The notes beneath the pieces were generated by a model that made no database searches, was not told the DNA's origin, and worked only from the letters and a program-made list of their open reading frames with translations. DNA of 64,000 bases from Nymphaea colorata. Taxonomy: Eukaryota; Streptophyta; Magnoliopsida; Nymphaeales; Nymphaeaceae. Position 1 is the first letter of the stretch; every line of letters starts with the position of its first letter. This document shows positions 1 through 11,645 of this stretch, piece after piece. The position numbers and the translations under genes are program-made. The stretch spans positions 16,553,362-16,617,361 of the forward strand of contig NC_045150.1 in assembly GCF_008831285.2 (NCBI RefSeq). Direction: 5' to 3'.

Positions 1-59
1 TTTGTTCTCTCTGGCATGGATAAATTTAGCTTATTCTAGTGGAATTGGCTAAAGGTTAT

Positions 60-400
60 GAAATTGAACCAGGCGACGTCATCGGATTTGAATTCAGATT
101 TGAATACCAATGAGAAAAGTTCATATTCAAATTTTTCATCCCAAATCAGATTTCAAAATCTCAATCCAGTCTGAATTTGATTTTTATATAGGTCTGCATC
201 TGAAACAGAATTTTGAACCCAATCCAAACGATTTTTAAAATGTAAGAGCATTAAATGTAGGATTGTTATTTGAAACTAAATTTGCCTAAGTCTGAATTTG
301 AATCTGATCAGATATTTATGTATATATGAATCTGAATCTGATCGAATGTCATTTTTTAAATCTGAATATAGTCTAATTTCTTGATTAAATATTATTTTTT
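60..400. repeat. Degenerate TTTGAATCTGAT-type repeat tract
   Basis: AT-rich sequence in which short words such as CTGAATTTGAAT, AATCTGAT and CAGATTTGAAT recur on one strand with irregular spacing. No open reading frame of note. Word composition resembles the array at 5124-5570. It may be the subterminal part of a decayed DNA transposon, but no matching ends were found. Confidence 0.45.
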
Positions 401-1271
401 TGCTCATCTGTTTTTTTTTTTTGAACCGTTTGGAAGGATATCTGATTTAAATTGGAAGATGCCCTTGAAAATTAGTAAAAAAAAAAAAAGTTACCCCTCA
501 CATGGTATGAATTTAGTGATCAAGTGGAGCAAAAGGCCTCATCGGGAGTGCAGGGCAAAGCCAATACTGGGCAATTAATGTAAACTTACCTGTTGGTAAT
601 TAAAAAAACAAATCAATAAGGCTTGTGTAAAAAATTTCTAATAACAAATGGCCTATGTGATTTATGTGCAAATAAAAAAAATAAAATTCAATTTTTTGGA
701 AAAACGGATTGAGGAATGTAAAAATTAATTAAGAATAGAAAACTCGTTCACTGTACCCAACTTCAATCATGCCGTTTAAAAGGAAAAATGAAGTCGAAAT
801 GTGACAAAAAGAGAACAAGATATTGGAAATATAAAATGTGACAAAAAGAGAACAAGATATTGGAAATATATTTGTTGCTACGGTGAGGGCTGCCAAGAAA
901 GAGACTCATTGATGTAATCTTCCATGCCAACCAAGGCCCTCGATGAGGAAATAAGAACACCTACGAATAGGAAAAGTCCATTGATGTGATCTTAAGGAAA
1001 TTGTCTCCACGTTCCACTTAACATTGACATTATTTAGGTTTGAGTCGCTAAGTCTAGCCCCATTGACCACACAAATGTTCGGTGCATAGTTCTTCTGAGT
1101 GCCATCCGGCCAAACATCATTCTTTGGGCTGCCAGCTGTTGGCTTGTCGGCTGTCTATCTGGTGTGTGAGACTGGGTTAAGTTGGGGTCAATCTCAATCC
1201 TTTTTTTGACCTTCAAGTCAAGTTTCACTGTAGTCTTGCTGACTCACGAGTCGTTATTTACTACTCTAGTT
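401..1271. other. AT-rich intergenic stretch, no gene seen
   Basis: Homopolymer runs and short unconvincing reading frames. The only definite structure is the 37-bp duplication at 797-870. Confidence 0.5.
797..870. repeat. Perfect 37-bp tandem duplication
   Basis: Positions 797-833 are repeated exactly at 834-870; the unit begins AAATGTGACAAAAAGAG. Identity of the two copies indicates a recent event. No coding role is visible. Confidence 0.95.
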
Positions 1272-1584
1272 TATGGCTGCACAATGAGTCGAGCCAGCTT
1301 AAAAACCACTCATAAACTTGAGCTCGAGTTCAAGTGTATACTAAAAATGTTAAGCCAGTTGAGATTGTGTTGTAAGAACTCGAGTTAACTCAATTATAAA
1401 TGAATGAGTTAAACAAAAAAGAAACATTCTTCACATAAATGAGTTAAACGAGTTGAGTTTGAGCTCGATGTTCTATTGTTGAGTTCAGCTCAAGCTTGTT
1501 TTATTGAGCTGAACTCGAGTTTTCTGAGTCAACTCAAGCTTGAGCTAGCCCAACTCTGAGCTCATCTCCTCATGTGCAACCCTA
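1272..1584. mobile_element. Old non-autonomous hAT-like element, GAGCTCGA family
   Basis: The left end TATGGCTGCACA and the right end TGTGCAACCCTA are imperfect inverted repeats related to the TAGGGCTGCACA ends of the elements at 8330 and 37053. The interior carries many GAGCTCGAG, GAGTTCAGCTC and GAGTTAAAC words that face inward from both ends. No target duplication is clear, so this is an old, diverged copy. Confidence 0.7.
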
Positions 1585-2565
1585 TTCAAGACCCAATACC
1601 AATTTGTCAATTAAAAACCATTCACCAACGTACATAATGGTGGAGCTAAGATTTTTTTTTAGATTCAAAATTTACTTTAATATTTTAAAAAGCATTTCAT
1701 AAATTTCTCATCATTATAGTTTATCAGATCATCAAATCATTTATTTCAAATAATAACAGTTATTTTTTAAAACTCCCGCTGATCCATTTCTGCCTATTTA
1801 CTGTTTTTCTTATTTAAAAAATTAAATCAGAAAAGTTTTAAAAAAATTATAAATTATAATTTTTTTAACCTAGGGTAATCTCATTGTAATATTGTTGACA
1901 ACCTTTGCGATTGACTGACGACACTAGACTTGACTATTCCAACAAATTGAATTAAACAAAAAAAGGCGAATTTGTCTGGAAGAGAATCTATAGAAGGACC
2001 TTAATTGATAGTTCTTCATGGTGATAACATTTCTAGGCACCGCGAGTATGTAGAATCCATGTATATCAACCATTTCCTATCCTGTTTTGAACCAATAGAC
2101 GTTCAAGGCAGCTACCCATCATAGTCTCATTGGGACATTGTACAGATCAGCTACGAGTGGACGATTCTTAATTTCATTGGTATATTTATCTTATTTTCTC
2201 TTAATTATTAAGTTTTTTCATTTTTTTTGAAATTTACTATATTTTGCCCTTTTTTTCACGCTCACTGTATTATAAGATAGAAAACCTCACCGTTCAAAAG
2301 TGGAAATTGTATCTGCAAATTTGAATAGGGTTGAGAAGTAGTAAAGGGAAATCAGACTTACGGGATCAGAAGAATTTCTCATTGATGTAACCATCAGTGG
2401 TGCCGCATGATTTGGAAATGTGAAGTAATGTGCTCCAAAGTTGTAGACCTGAGACTTCTACAATTTGAAAAAGAAAATGACAAAAATTTCTAGGAGAGAA
2501 TCTATACATAAATTGAAGACCTTGATTCTTGTTCATGCATCTTCTGCATAGAAAATTGGACAGGC
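1585..2565. other. AT-rich intergenic DNA upstream of the LRR pseudogene
   Basis: No gene seen. GGTGGAGCTAAG followed by T-runs at about 1638 resembles one end of the MITE family at 45502 and 53056, but no partner end was found. The final 200 bp before 2566 would have held the promoter and 5' UTR of the receptor kinase. Confidence 0.4.
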
Positions 2566-5123
2566 ATGACAGCCACCGGTTGGTCACCTCAGCTTCTCGT
2601 CTTTCTTTTGTGTTTCTCCTCCTTCACCTCGGTTGTGGTTCTCGGCCAAAGGGAGGTGTCCTCAGCCCCAGTTTCTTTGAGCAACGTGACTGATCAATTC
2701 GCGTTGCTCCGTTTCAAATCTCTCGTCACTAAAGACCCTTATAACGTGTTATCAAATTGGAATTCCAACATCTCTTTCTGCGACTGGAATGGAGTTTCAT
2801 GCAGTCGTGGTTCACAAAGGGTAGTTGCTCTGTACCTCTCCAAAAAGGCACTTGAAGGTACTCTTTTCCCATACATCAGCAATCTCTCCTTCTTACAAGT
2901 TCTTGATCTCTCGAACGACAATTTCCATGGTCACCTTCTCGTTGATTTTAGTCGCCTCTCTCTGCTAGAAAAATTTTCTATAAATGAGAACAATTTTGAG
3001 GGGTTGATCCCACAAACACTGACCATTGTCGTGGTCTCCAAATACTGTTAGGACAAGATAACCAATTCTATGGAAGCATCCTAAAGTTTCTAGGCAACTT
3101 TTCATAACTCAATCTTCTATACATTCGTGGTAATAGGCTCACCGGCATGATTCCAGTTGCTTTCACTAATCTCACAAAACTGTTGGTGTTTACTATCAGT
3201 GAAAATCAGATACAGGGAAACATTCCTCCAGAGTTCCTAACCCACTTGATAGGCTTTCACATGGAAATGAACAATCTCACTGGTACACTGCCTGACAGCT
3301 TGTTTAACCTATCTGCTCTTGAGATTTTGGATTTCACGTACAATCAACTAACAGGGCATCTCCCAAAAGATGCTGGCTAGTTCCTGCCCAATCTTCAACA
3401 ACTCTATATGGGTGTAAACAATTTTGATGGCCCTCTCCCGGCTTCTCTTTCTAATGCTACAAGACTTCAAGTTCTTACTGCAAAAAGAAATAAATTTAGT
3501 GGTCTGATACCATTAGAACTAGGTAGTCTGTCACAACTCACATACCTTGGCCTTTGGGGAAATATGTTGACCAATGTCCCTGGCAGCCGTGAGCTCTCCA
3601 TTCCCACATCCTTCACCAACTGTCGACTGCTAGAGGAAGTTTATCTAAATAAAAACCTTTTGAACGGCATTCTTCCTACCTCTGTTGGAAACCTGACAAC
3701 CACCTTGTCGAGACTTTACCTTTCCTCTAATCTGATTGAAGGTACTATCCCATTAGCTCTAGCCAACTTGACCAAGTTAATTGCCTTAGATTTGAGATCC
3801 AACAAAATAAAAGGGCTCATTCCACCAAATATAGGATCAATGAACAGGTTACAGGTGTTAGTTCTTTCTGGCAATGCATTAGAAGGCCCAATCCCACTAT
3901 CAATCTACTAGTTGGGTCAATTTCAAGCTCTATAAACAATCTCACTAGTTTGCAATGCATTAGTTGCTTTTGTTATTGGACACAACATGCTTATTCGGTC
4001 AATTTCAAGCTCTATAAACAACCTCACTAGTTTACGATGGCTGGATCTAAGTTCAAACAATTTGTCATCAACACTACCATCTGGTCTTTGTGAGTTGAAG
4101 GACTTGGAGAAGCTATACTTGCAGGACAACTCCTTCACTGGCCACCTGCCTTTGGGTGTCGGGAATTTTGCCATGATGAGCTACATGGATATCTCTGCAA
4201 ACAAGCTGAGTGGAGAGTTGCCTGCATCAATATCAAAGCTCCAAATGCTAGAGTATTTGAATCTCTCTCGGAACACATTTAATGGTCACATTCCTAAACA
4301 ACTTAATCACATGCTAAACCTTGACATTGTTGACCTTTCCCATAACAAGCTTTCCGGTGAGATACCAAAATCATTGGAGAAACTTCAACACATCCAGGTC
4401 TTGGACTTGTCCTTCAATCAATTGCAAGGAGAGATTCCAAGTGGTGGAAAGTTTGCAGAGCTTTCTGCCGAGCCGTTCCTAGGGAACTATGCACTATGCG
4501 AAGCTCCCAAATTCCATGTGCCAGTATGTTCAGATGGAGCAAAGAAGCACAATAATGTCAACACGCTCAGAGTTGATATTTTTTTAGCAAGTGGGGGCGT
4601 TGCACTTGTACTCATTGTTTGGATAATCATTGTTGTTACAAAATATAGAAAGAGGGGGTTTTTTGAAACATGATCAGGAGGTCGAAAGATTTCGTGGAAT
4701 TGCCCTCCCAGTGATCAGATACAGAATGTTATCTCAAGCGACAAACAATTTCAGGGATGCAAATTTTTTGGGGGAGTGGAAGCTTTGGTTCAGTGTATAA
4801 AGGAATTTTAATAGATGGAACAACGGTGGTTGTTAAGGTCCTAAACTTGTTTTCTGATGGAGCATAAAAAAGTTTTGACATAGAATGCAATGTGATGTGT
4901 CAAATTAGACATCAAAACCTTCTTAGAGTCATCACATCTTGCAAAAGTGCAGATTTCAAGGTTTTAGTTATCCAATATATGTCCCTTGAGAGCCTAGAAG
5001 TCAGTCTACATTCAGGTGGCCATCACTTGAGTCTCTTCCAAAGATTGGTTATCATGAATGACGTTGCTTGTGCTCTAGAATATCTTCACCATGGTTGCTG
5101 GGAGACTATAGTTCATTGTGATG
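2566..5123 (+). pseudogene. LRR receptor-like kinase pseudogene (LRR-XII, EFR/FLS2/Xa21 type)
   Basis: The ATG at 2566 opens a signal-peptide-like hydrophobic N-terminus. An LRRNT_2 cap follows (LLRFKS, then the CDWNGVSC cysteine motif), then many 24-residue LRRs with the LxxLxLSxNxLxGxIP pattern, a transmembrane helix at about 4573-4640, a juxtamembrane segment and the start of a kinase domain with GSGSFGSVYKG, VVKVLN and EYLHHG readable across frames. Lesions: disrupted frame at 3030-3150, TAG at 3378-3380, stop at 3909-3911 beside a local duplication, frameshifts near 4670 and in the G-run near 4775, and TAA at 4866-4868. Homology ends just after IVHCD, where LKPSNVLLD is expected, so the rest of the kinase lobe is missing. 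Family members sense microbial patterns at the plasma membrane; this copy cannot encode a working kinase. Confidence 0.93.
3915..4033 (+). repeat. Local 82-bp duplication inside the LRR pseudogene
   Basis: About 37 bases beginning GGTCAATTTCAAGCTC occur at 3915 and again at 3997 with one or two differences. The repeat adds a partial extra LRR and separates the third and fourth open segments. The preceding CAATGCATTAG word is also repeated (about 3873 and 3952), which suggests slippage between LRR repeats. Confidence 0.8.
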
Positions 5124-5570
5124 AAATCTATGATTCAAGGCTCATTACATGAAATCTAATCCAAAATCCACAATTTCGAACTCAAGATCCAAAATCTGAA
5201 GATTTAAGCTCCAAAATCTTGAATCTAAAATCAGTAATTTGAAACAACCTGAAATCCATGATCGCATGTTTAAAGTCCAAGATCTGAATCTAATACTTGA
5301 TATCTAAGATATGAGATCCATAATCTGAGATTTGGGATCCATAATCTGGCATTCATAATCTAAAATTCAAACTTTGAAATTCATGATCTATAATCCAAGA
5401 TTTAAATTACAAAATCCAAAAGCTAAGTTTTAGGACTCGAAATCTAAAGTTTGATATCCAAATTTGATATTCATGATCGGATATATGAAATCCAATAATG
5501 CATTTTTTTAGATCTAAATCTGAACTTATTGCTTCAGATCGAATCAAGATTGATCAAATTCAAAATCTAA
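5124..5570. repeat. Degenerate short-period array (AATCCAAAATCT-like)
   Basis: Words such as AATCCATAATCTG, AAATCTAAAATC and GATCCATAATC recur roughly every 11-14 bases for over 400 bp. The array begins where kinase homology stops, so it either invaded the gene or marks the deletion junction. No reading frame is maintained. Confidence 0.7.
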
Positions 5571-7032
5571 ATAACTAAGGCTATGCCGGCCAGAAGGACT
5601 GGGTTCAGTCTTACCTTAACTGAGTTTGAACCTACCTAGGGACATGCTTGAGTGGAATATATGAATTGGGTCTTATGCAGACTACATGATATGATCTTTA
5701 TTCTTCATATGTGGATGTTAAGGATGTTCACTAGATCTAGGCTATAGGAGATAGTGGCTCTAAGATTGGTCTGGGTAAGGTAGAAGAGACCTTAATTAAT
5801 ATTAAACTTTATGTCTATATGACCTAGGGTTTTTGAAATCATTTTAATGAAATTGATTTTGAAAACATTTTAAAAAACTATGATTTGGAAATAGTTCTTG
5901 CATGAAGACCAAACTAGGTTCAGGTTTTCACACACCTGGGCTAATGCCTCACTGTATGCTACTAAGACGACCCGGTTTGGTTTCAAACAAGTGGTGCATA
6001 TGTGTGTTGAGCGATCCAATGCATGTTAAAATATGCATATGATACATGCACTAAAAACAGAAAAGATATGCAATCTATTATGCATGATGCTAAAACAAAG
6101 ACAAGAAATTATGGAATTGAAATTGAAAACAAGAAAAGAGAGATGAACATAAGACATTGACAATGTGTGCACTAAATTCACTCTAATAGTCACAAATGGG
6201 CTTTCGGTCGCCGCTCTGATACTAGCCGTAGGGACCCCAAAGGGACTCGGCAAGATTACTCGTGCAACTCGTGTCCTAGAATCTATACAAAATTTCGCTT
6301 GGCGAGACAGTAAAACTGACTAAATAACACTCTAGGATGAGGTACGCAAGGGGTTAACTCACCCCAAACAACTTAGCTGACTGCAAACACAGAAGAATAA
6401 GACCGTATAAATGTGTGTGATCCAGTAGATTTCTCAACCTCATTCAACAAACCGTAACATACATGCAGTCAATAGCTGTCCATGATCTGCCAAACCATGT
6501 ATACAATCCCTACATGAGAAAACCACACCCAAACCCTAGGAAGGGACTACACAAAGGGGTAAGAACCTAGACTTTATCTCCAACTCTATGAGTCTTTGGC
6601 CAGTCACACGAACTCTGTACCTATAGCTCAAACTACCTGAAACCCATGTGACTATAGGGTGAAATGATAGTCTCACTGATTGGGGCCTCACCCAGTGTCT
6701 CATTGTATGGCAAACCATTCAAGAAGAGGTAGCTCGGGCCCCAAAGACCTCAACTACCCCATGCCCGCATCATGTGCAACCTCACTCAATACTGTCCACC
6801 ACAATGTGCAGTTGTGTTTGGAGAACAACTGAGTCGACAGCAATTGTCGGCTAGGCAATCTACTCTACGGGTATATGAATACTAACCAGAAAGCAAGATC
6901 TTGCTATCGGGGATAGGAATGGTAGGACAGGCACCTCCTGAACAAACCATGTAGAGGAATACAGCTGCTCAATCAAGCTCAGCAACCTCAGCTCCAATAA
7001 ACATGCAAGAATAGGGTGATAGATGCTCAGAA
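5571..7032 (-). mobile_element. Probable LTR-retrotransposon fragment, minus orientation
   Basis: The complement of 6213-6224 reads TAGTATCAGAGC, one base from the plant primer-binding site TGGTATCAGAGC, and it is preceded on the minus strand by GGGGTCCCTACGGC, a typical gypsy LTR end. The LTR would therefore extend rightward from about 6226. Neither LTR boundary, a second LTR nor coding domains could be fixed. The 5571-6212 part has no recognisable gene. Confidence 0.35.
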
Positions 7033-7141
7033 ATCAACAAATAATCAAGAGCTTCAGAAACAGTGTTGTGAGATAACTTCATCGGAACATAGAGGAATCT
7101 TAAATCCAAACAAAATATGGGGTGCGGTAACAAGACTCTAA

Positions 7142-7269
7142 GGCCTTGTTAGATGCACAATGATTTTAATATGCATCAGGAAAAGTTGTAGTTTTTGTAC
7201 GGTTTTTCCCTTTTTCCATTTGTATTCAAATGCAGGGAAAATTCCCTTGCGGAATTTGATGGATCAAGG
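7142..7269. mobile_element. Tourist-like MITE, copy 1 (128 bp)
   Basis: A 128-bp segment starting GGCCTTGTT and ending ATCAAGG, flanked by TAA at 7139-7141 and 7270-7272. The 3-bp TAA duplication is the PIF/Harbinger signature. Inverted-repeat ends are short and degraded compared with copy 2. Confidence 0.55.
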
Positions 7270-7499
7270 TAAGTTTACCCTGGACAAAAGTGATACCCCA
7301 AGGGTTTGACATTTTACCATGGATTTTGTTTTTGCCAATTAGGGCTTCCTCTTTCTGCTCATCTCTTTTTTTTCATTCTCATAGAAGAGCATCAACAAAT
7401 AATCATGAGCTTTAGAAACAGTTTTGTGAGAGAACTTCATCAGATCACAGAGGAATCTCAAATCCAAACAAAATATGGGGTGCAATCGTATGACTCTAA

Positions 7500-7627
7500 G
7501 ACCCTGTTTGATGCACAACGATTTTACTATGCATTAGGGAAAGTTGTTGTTTTGGTATGGCTTTTTCATTTTCCCATTTGCATTCAAATGTAGGGAAAAT
7601 TCCCTTGCAGAATCTGATGGAACAGGG
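7500..7627. mobile_element. Tourist-like MITE, copy 2 (128 bp)
   Basis: Starts GACCCTGTTTGATG and ends GATGGAACAGGG, flanked by TAA at 7497-7499 and 7628-7630. CCCTGTT at the left is matched inverted at the right. It has the same length as copy 1 and lies in the duplicated segment. Confidence 0.6.
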
Positions 7628-7746
7628 TAAGTTTACCCTGGACAAAAGTCAGACCCCAAGGGTTTGACTTTTTACCATGGATTTTGTTTTTGCAATTAGG
7701 GCTTCCTCTTTCTGCTCATCTGTGTTTTTCATTCTCATAGAAGAGC

Positions 7747-8321
7747 GTGGTGCGGCAGGTGTGCTTCTTCACAGGTAAGACACCATTTCTCTCTATCACC
7801 ATCTCTCTCTCTCGTGCCATTTCTATTTTGTCTCTCTCCCTCTCCCTTCGTATGTCGGTTGCATGCCATGGAGCACTATCGTGCCTTTTTTTTTCAATCT
7901 CCCCTTGTCATCAATTTTTTGTGGTTTATATTTTGTAACTTCTCCTCCCATCACCATCTGTTTTTCTTTGTCTGTAGATACATCCAAGAAGGTTGTTGTT
8001 CGTCAGACCGGAGGATCCTAATATTGGTCGGTGCACAGTAAAACCCTATCCAACTGTGACCGACCTTTCTTCGTGGGCACTTTATCTTTGTCATCGCTCA
8101 AGTGTTCTTGCAGGTTGGTTAGAGGATCATCGATTGCCACTATTTTGAGGGTTTTCACCTATGTCAAAGGTAAAAACCCTAGCTTGTTGACCTTTTCTAT
8201 TGGTTATTTGTTGTCAATGTTGATGCCTTTTGCGTCCATTGACGTTGTTTCCATCAATATTCTCATGTATTTATGGAAGCCATTATTGGTTTTCATTATG
8301 CTATGTTGAAGTTATTGCTTT
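7747..8321. other. Unassigned CT-rich region left of the hAT element
   Basis: Pyrimidine-rich stretches at 7795-7850 and several short plus-strand reading frames with no recognisable domain. Could be a transcribed leader of the Harbinger element further right, but nothing proves it. Confidence 0.3.
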
Positions 8322-8329
8322 CGGTCAGG

Positions 8330-8897
8330 TAGGGCTGCACACGAGCCGAGTCGAGCTCAAGCTTGCCCAGCTCGAGCTCGACTCGACTCAACGAGCTCGA
8401 GCTCGAACTCGACTCGAACTCGAGTCGAGCTACCTAACACAAGCTCGAGCTTGACTCGATTAAATAAAGTCGAGCTCGAGCTCGACTCGATTAACTCGAT
8501 TAGCTCGTCTAAATAAAATATGATCCTTCTTTTTAAAATATCTAGTAAATTTCATGACGTGGGATGAAATTTGTGAATCACTCAACCGAGTCAACCCTGC
8601 CAACAGTTTAGAGCTGCAAATAGACACCATTTGGTATTAGACTGTTCTCATTATTAACTATTATAGAATCATAAGCTGATGACTGAACAAAATGGAAATA
8701 GGACATAATGTATATAAACGAGTCGAGTCGAGTATAAACGAGTCGAGTTCTTAAAACTCGAACTCGACTCGTTTACTCATTCGAGTTTCATTGTAAGCTC
8801 GAACTCGACTCGTTTATAAACGAGTCGAGCTCGAGCCGAGTTTAACCGGGCGAGTTCGAGTCGAGCCCGAGCTGGCTCGACTCGTTGTGCAGCCCTA
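8330..8897. mobile_element. Non-autonomous hAT element (568 bp) with perfect 8-bp TSD
   Basis: Ends are TAGGGCTGCACA on the left and its inverse TGTGCAGCCCTA on the right. CGGTCAGG occurs immediately outside both ends (8322-8329 and 8898-8905), an exact 8-bp target duplication as made by hAT transposases. The outer ~150 bp on each side are packed with GAGCTCGAG, AACTCGACTCG and GAGTCGAG words. There is no coding capacity. The ends and part of the interior (near CCAACAGTTT) match the 6750-bp element at 37053-43802, so this looks like an internally deleted derivative mobilised in trans. Confidence 0.93.
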
Positions 8898-8905
8898 CGG
8901 TCAGG

Positions 8906-9943
8906 CCAATGCACTATAATCTGCAGCCGTTTATGTTTATCATTCTTCCTATTGGTTTTTGCATGTATTTTTTCACTTTTTCCTTTTGGTATAATACTTA
9001 ACAACTCCTTTTCGAGTAGTTAGCACTCCTTATCAAACAATGAGTAAAGCCAGCTCTTCTTCTTCTTCAGTGAATGGCCTTCTTGACTATCTTTCTAACA
9101 AATAGATACCTTTTGCACACAACACACACCTAGAGCGGTCAGTCTGAATGGCTTCTGTCCTGCTTCAAGAGAGGCTTGTTAACACACACAAACATACACA
9201 TGTCTGTGCGTTTATATACTTGTCCTTGTGTGCCTAGGAACTTTGTATTGTCTTCCAACTTATATGAGTTTTTACAAGCCATGTGTATTTAATATTAAGA
9301 ATTTCCTTTTGTTTTATGAATTATATGATGCTTAGTAAAATATATTTGTTTACTTGTTTATTTTTGTTTCACAAAATATCTACACTTTCTCAGTTTACAG
9401 ATATTATAATTTACTTGGAAGAGAATTTCTAAAAATTCTGAGACTACCTTTAGTAATTTAAGCAATGTTGTGACTAGAATACATTAATATCAACATGTTG
9501 ATCTGCTTCTGATCCTCATTTCATGATTCACAATGGGGCAATATAAGTTAGTCCAGGCTGGTTCATCTATCCAAATCAACTTGTTTATGCATCTTTTGGT
9601 TAACATTGGTAGGTCACAGCTCATGTATGATGCCCTTGTTTATTGTTGAATTTGATGATTTGTAATTTTTCCTAAAGGCTTGGCACTTGATGCCTTTTTG
9701 ACTGGAGCACTGATTTTATGCTCACTATCAATAAGTGGCCATTTATAAACTGAATAGCTATACTAGCTAAAAAATTTCAGTTGGCACTTAAATGCAAGTT
9801 AACATTGTAGTATGATTGTTTATGCTTCAATTGATACTAGTTAGTTTAACATAATCAATTTGGTTATTTGTCAAATTTTTTATGAATACATTGTCATAAT
9901 TAAAATTATAGTTGTGAAGGAATATCATGCAAATTATTACATT
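8906..9943. other. Unassigned AT-rich DNA before the Myb/SANT relic
   Basis: No domain or repeat recognised. It may hold the promoter and leader of the Harbinger-linked gene that starts at 9944. Confidence 0.35.
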
Positions 9944-10937
9944 ATGGAAGATAGCAATCCATCAAAAGAGAAACTTACATGGACCGAGGCATAAATGGAC
10001 TACTTAGACCAGCTTTTTTTGGAGGAATCACACATTCTTGGTATAGAATCAGGTGGAAGTTTAAAGCCAAAAACCTACACAACAATTGAAAAAAACATGA
10101 TAGACTGCTTCAGAAGGGAATTCATTAAGGACAAAATTAAAAACAAATTGAAGCATGTGAAACTCAACCCAACAGTTATGAAGAAAATTTTTGAATGCAA
10201 GTGGGTTTGGGTACTACTCCATTAACAAATACATTGATGTTGACCCCCAAGTTTGGAGTGAGTACATTGAGGTATCTTTAAATATCTTAATTTTAAGTTG
10301 TCTCCAATGTCATTATTTATTAGTATTTGAACACATGAAAGTTTTTATAAATAACCGAATAGGAAAAAATACAAAGGTCCAAAAGCATGAAGATACTATG
10401 AGGAGTTTGTCAAGATATATAGTGATTCCCATGCAATTAGCAATGAAGCAAACACATGCTGCAACATATTCTTAGTTGAGGACATTGAACCTTACCCAAC
10501 TACACATGCATCTCAATCAACATCATTTTTCGTGCAATCTAAAAGTTCACAATCATTCATACAAATGTTCCATGAGGATAGTCCTCTCATATAATCACCA
10601 ATATCTCAAACTCCTACATCTCAAGATCTCATAATAACAATCAATAGGACCACAAGTAGGTTTAGAAGGACCGGGTCAACCTATGATGAAGAGTTCTATA
10701 ATTTGTTGCATAATATTTCTAATGAAGTGAAGATCATGACACGTGCATGCAGCGATGTTCAATTTGTCACTTGTTGCGACATACTTCAAGAGTTGGAAGA
10801 GACTTGACGAATAGATTGTGATACACATGTAAAGAGTATTAACATGCTAGCGGATGATACCAACCCCATGTTTTTTGTCAACCTTCCACCTTCACAGTGG
10901 GTGTCACGGTTGACACATGAACTTGTTGATCCATGGG
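9944..10937 (+). pseudogene. Myb/SANT-like (Harbinger ORF1-type) gene relic
   Basis: The ATG at 9944 begins a frame containing KLTWTEA, a TAA at 9992-9994, then MDYLDQLFLEE, the helical N-terminal part of a plant Myb/SANT-like (Myb_DNA-bind_3) domain. A shifted frame continues with SGFGYYSINKYIDVDPQVW, matching the conserved SGFGW...VW segment of the same family. Further degraded sequence follows, and a possible splice donor (TGG then GTAAGAG) is at 10937. In PIF/Harbinger elements this protein partners the transposase and helps DNA binding and nuclear entry. Its position just upstream of HARBI1-like sequence on the same strand fits that pairing. Stops and frameshifts make it non-functional. 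Confidence 0.75.
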
Positions 10938-11393
10938 TAAGAGTTGATTATTAATTATATGTTGAATGGTTCATTATTTGTATATTTTATATGTTTCAGT
11001 ATTTCTTATGTGCTCATTGTTATTCAATGGTGTTTGTAATGGTTATTTGTCATGTATGTTAGTGATGTTAATTTGGTGTTCACACGTTCAATGTCTCTTG
11101 CTTTTTCATTAATTCAACATGCTTGTACACTTTTTTGTCAAAAAATTCTTCAATAGTTTTTGCTATTTTGGATCATGTAGTTTAGTTGAAATGGTTAATA
11201 TAAACATGTTCGATGACGACAAAAAAAACAAGAGCGTTATTTGATTCAGCTGGTGTTTATCTTCATCTTTTTTTTGTTAAGGCCATTATCTCAAACTAAG
11301 AGGATTGTTCGTCCTTTTAGAGATGTCAGTCCTCTGTTTGGAGGACGCTCATGACATTATCATATAAAAACAAGTAGCTATATTTTTATTGAC

Positions 11394-11633
11394 TGTTGAC
11401 GGGTTTTGTTGTTCGGGTTCGGATCCGTACCCGATCCGGTTTGTCCTAATTAGGACTACTTATACTTCTGTAAACCCTAATCTTTGTGTTAATGAAGTGT
11501 TGAAGAGAGAGAGTGTCTGGAGGCTAGTGGGCACCAGACTTCCTCACCCGTGGTTTTTCTTCCCTCGAGTTGAGGGTTTTCCACGTTACATCTGTGTGCT
11601 TTCTTCTACTCTCGTGCACATTTTGTTTCTACA
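11394..11633 (+). repeat. 5' LTR of the copia element
   Basis: 240 bp, TGTTGACGGG...TTTCTACA. A TATA-like ACTTATACTT is at about 11458 and a purine stretch GAAGAGAGAGAGTG at about 11502. It ends directly at the primer-binding site. Confidence 0.95.
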
Positions 11634-11645
11634 TGGTATCAGAGC
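11634..11645 (+). promoter_or_regulatory. Primer-binding site (initiator tRNA-Met type)
   Basis: TGGTATCAGAGC abuts the 5' LTR end, complementary to the 3' end of plant initiator methionine tRNA, and primes minus-strand DNA synthesis. Confidence 0.93.

Larger units (their letters stand above)
7033..7746. repeat. Tandem duplication of a ~358-bp segment
   Basis: Unit 1 (7033-7390) and unit 2 (7391-7746) align along their length with scattered substitutions. Both begin ATCAACAAATAATCA and end TTCTCATAGAAGAGC. Each unit contains one copy of the Tourist-like MITE, so the MITE was present before the duplication. Confidence 0.9.

Noticed and set aside
8330-8460. GAGCTCGA runs as a simple-sequence microsatellite
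   Set aside because: The runs sit at the two ends of a TSD-flanked element and face inward; they are element structure.
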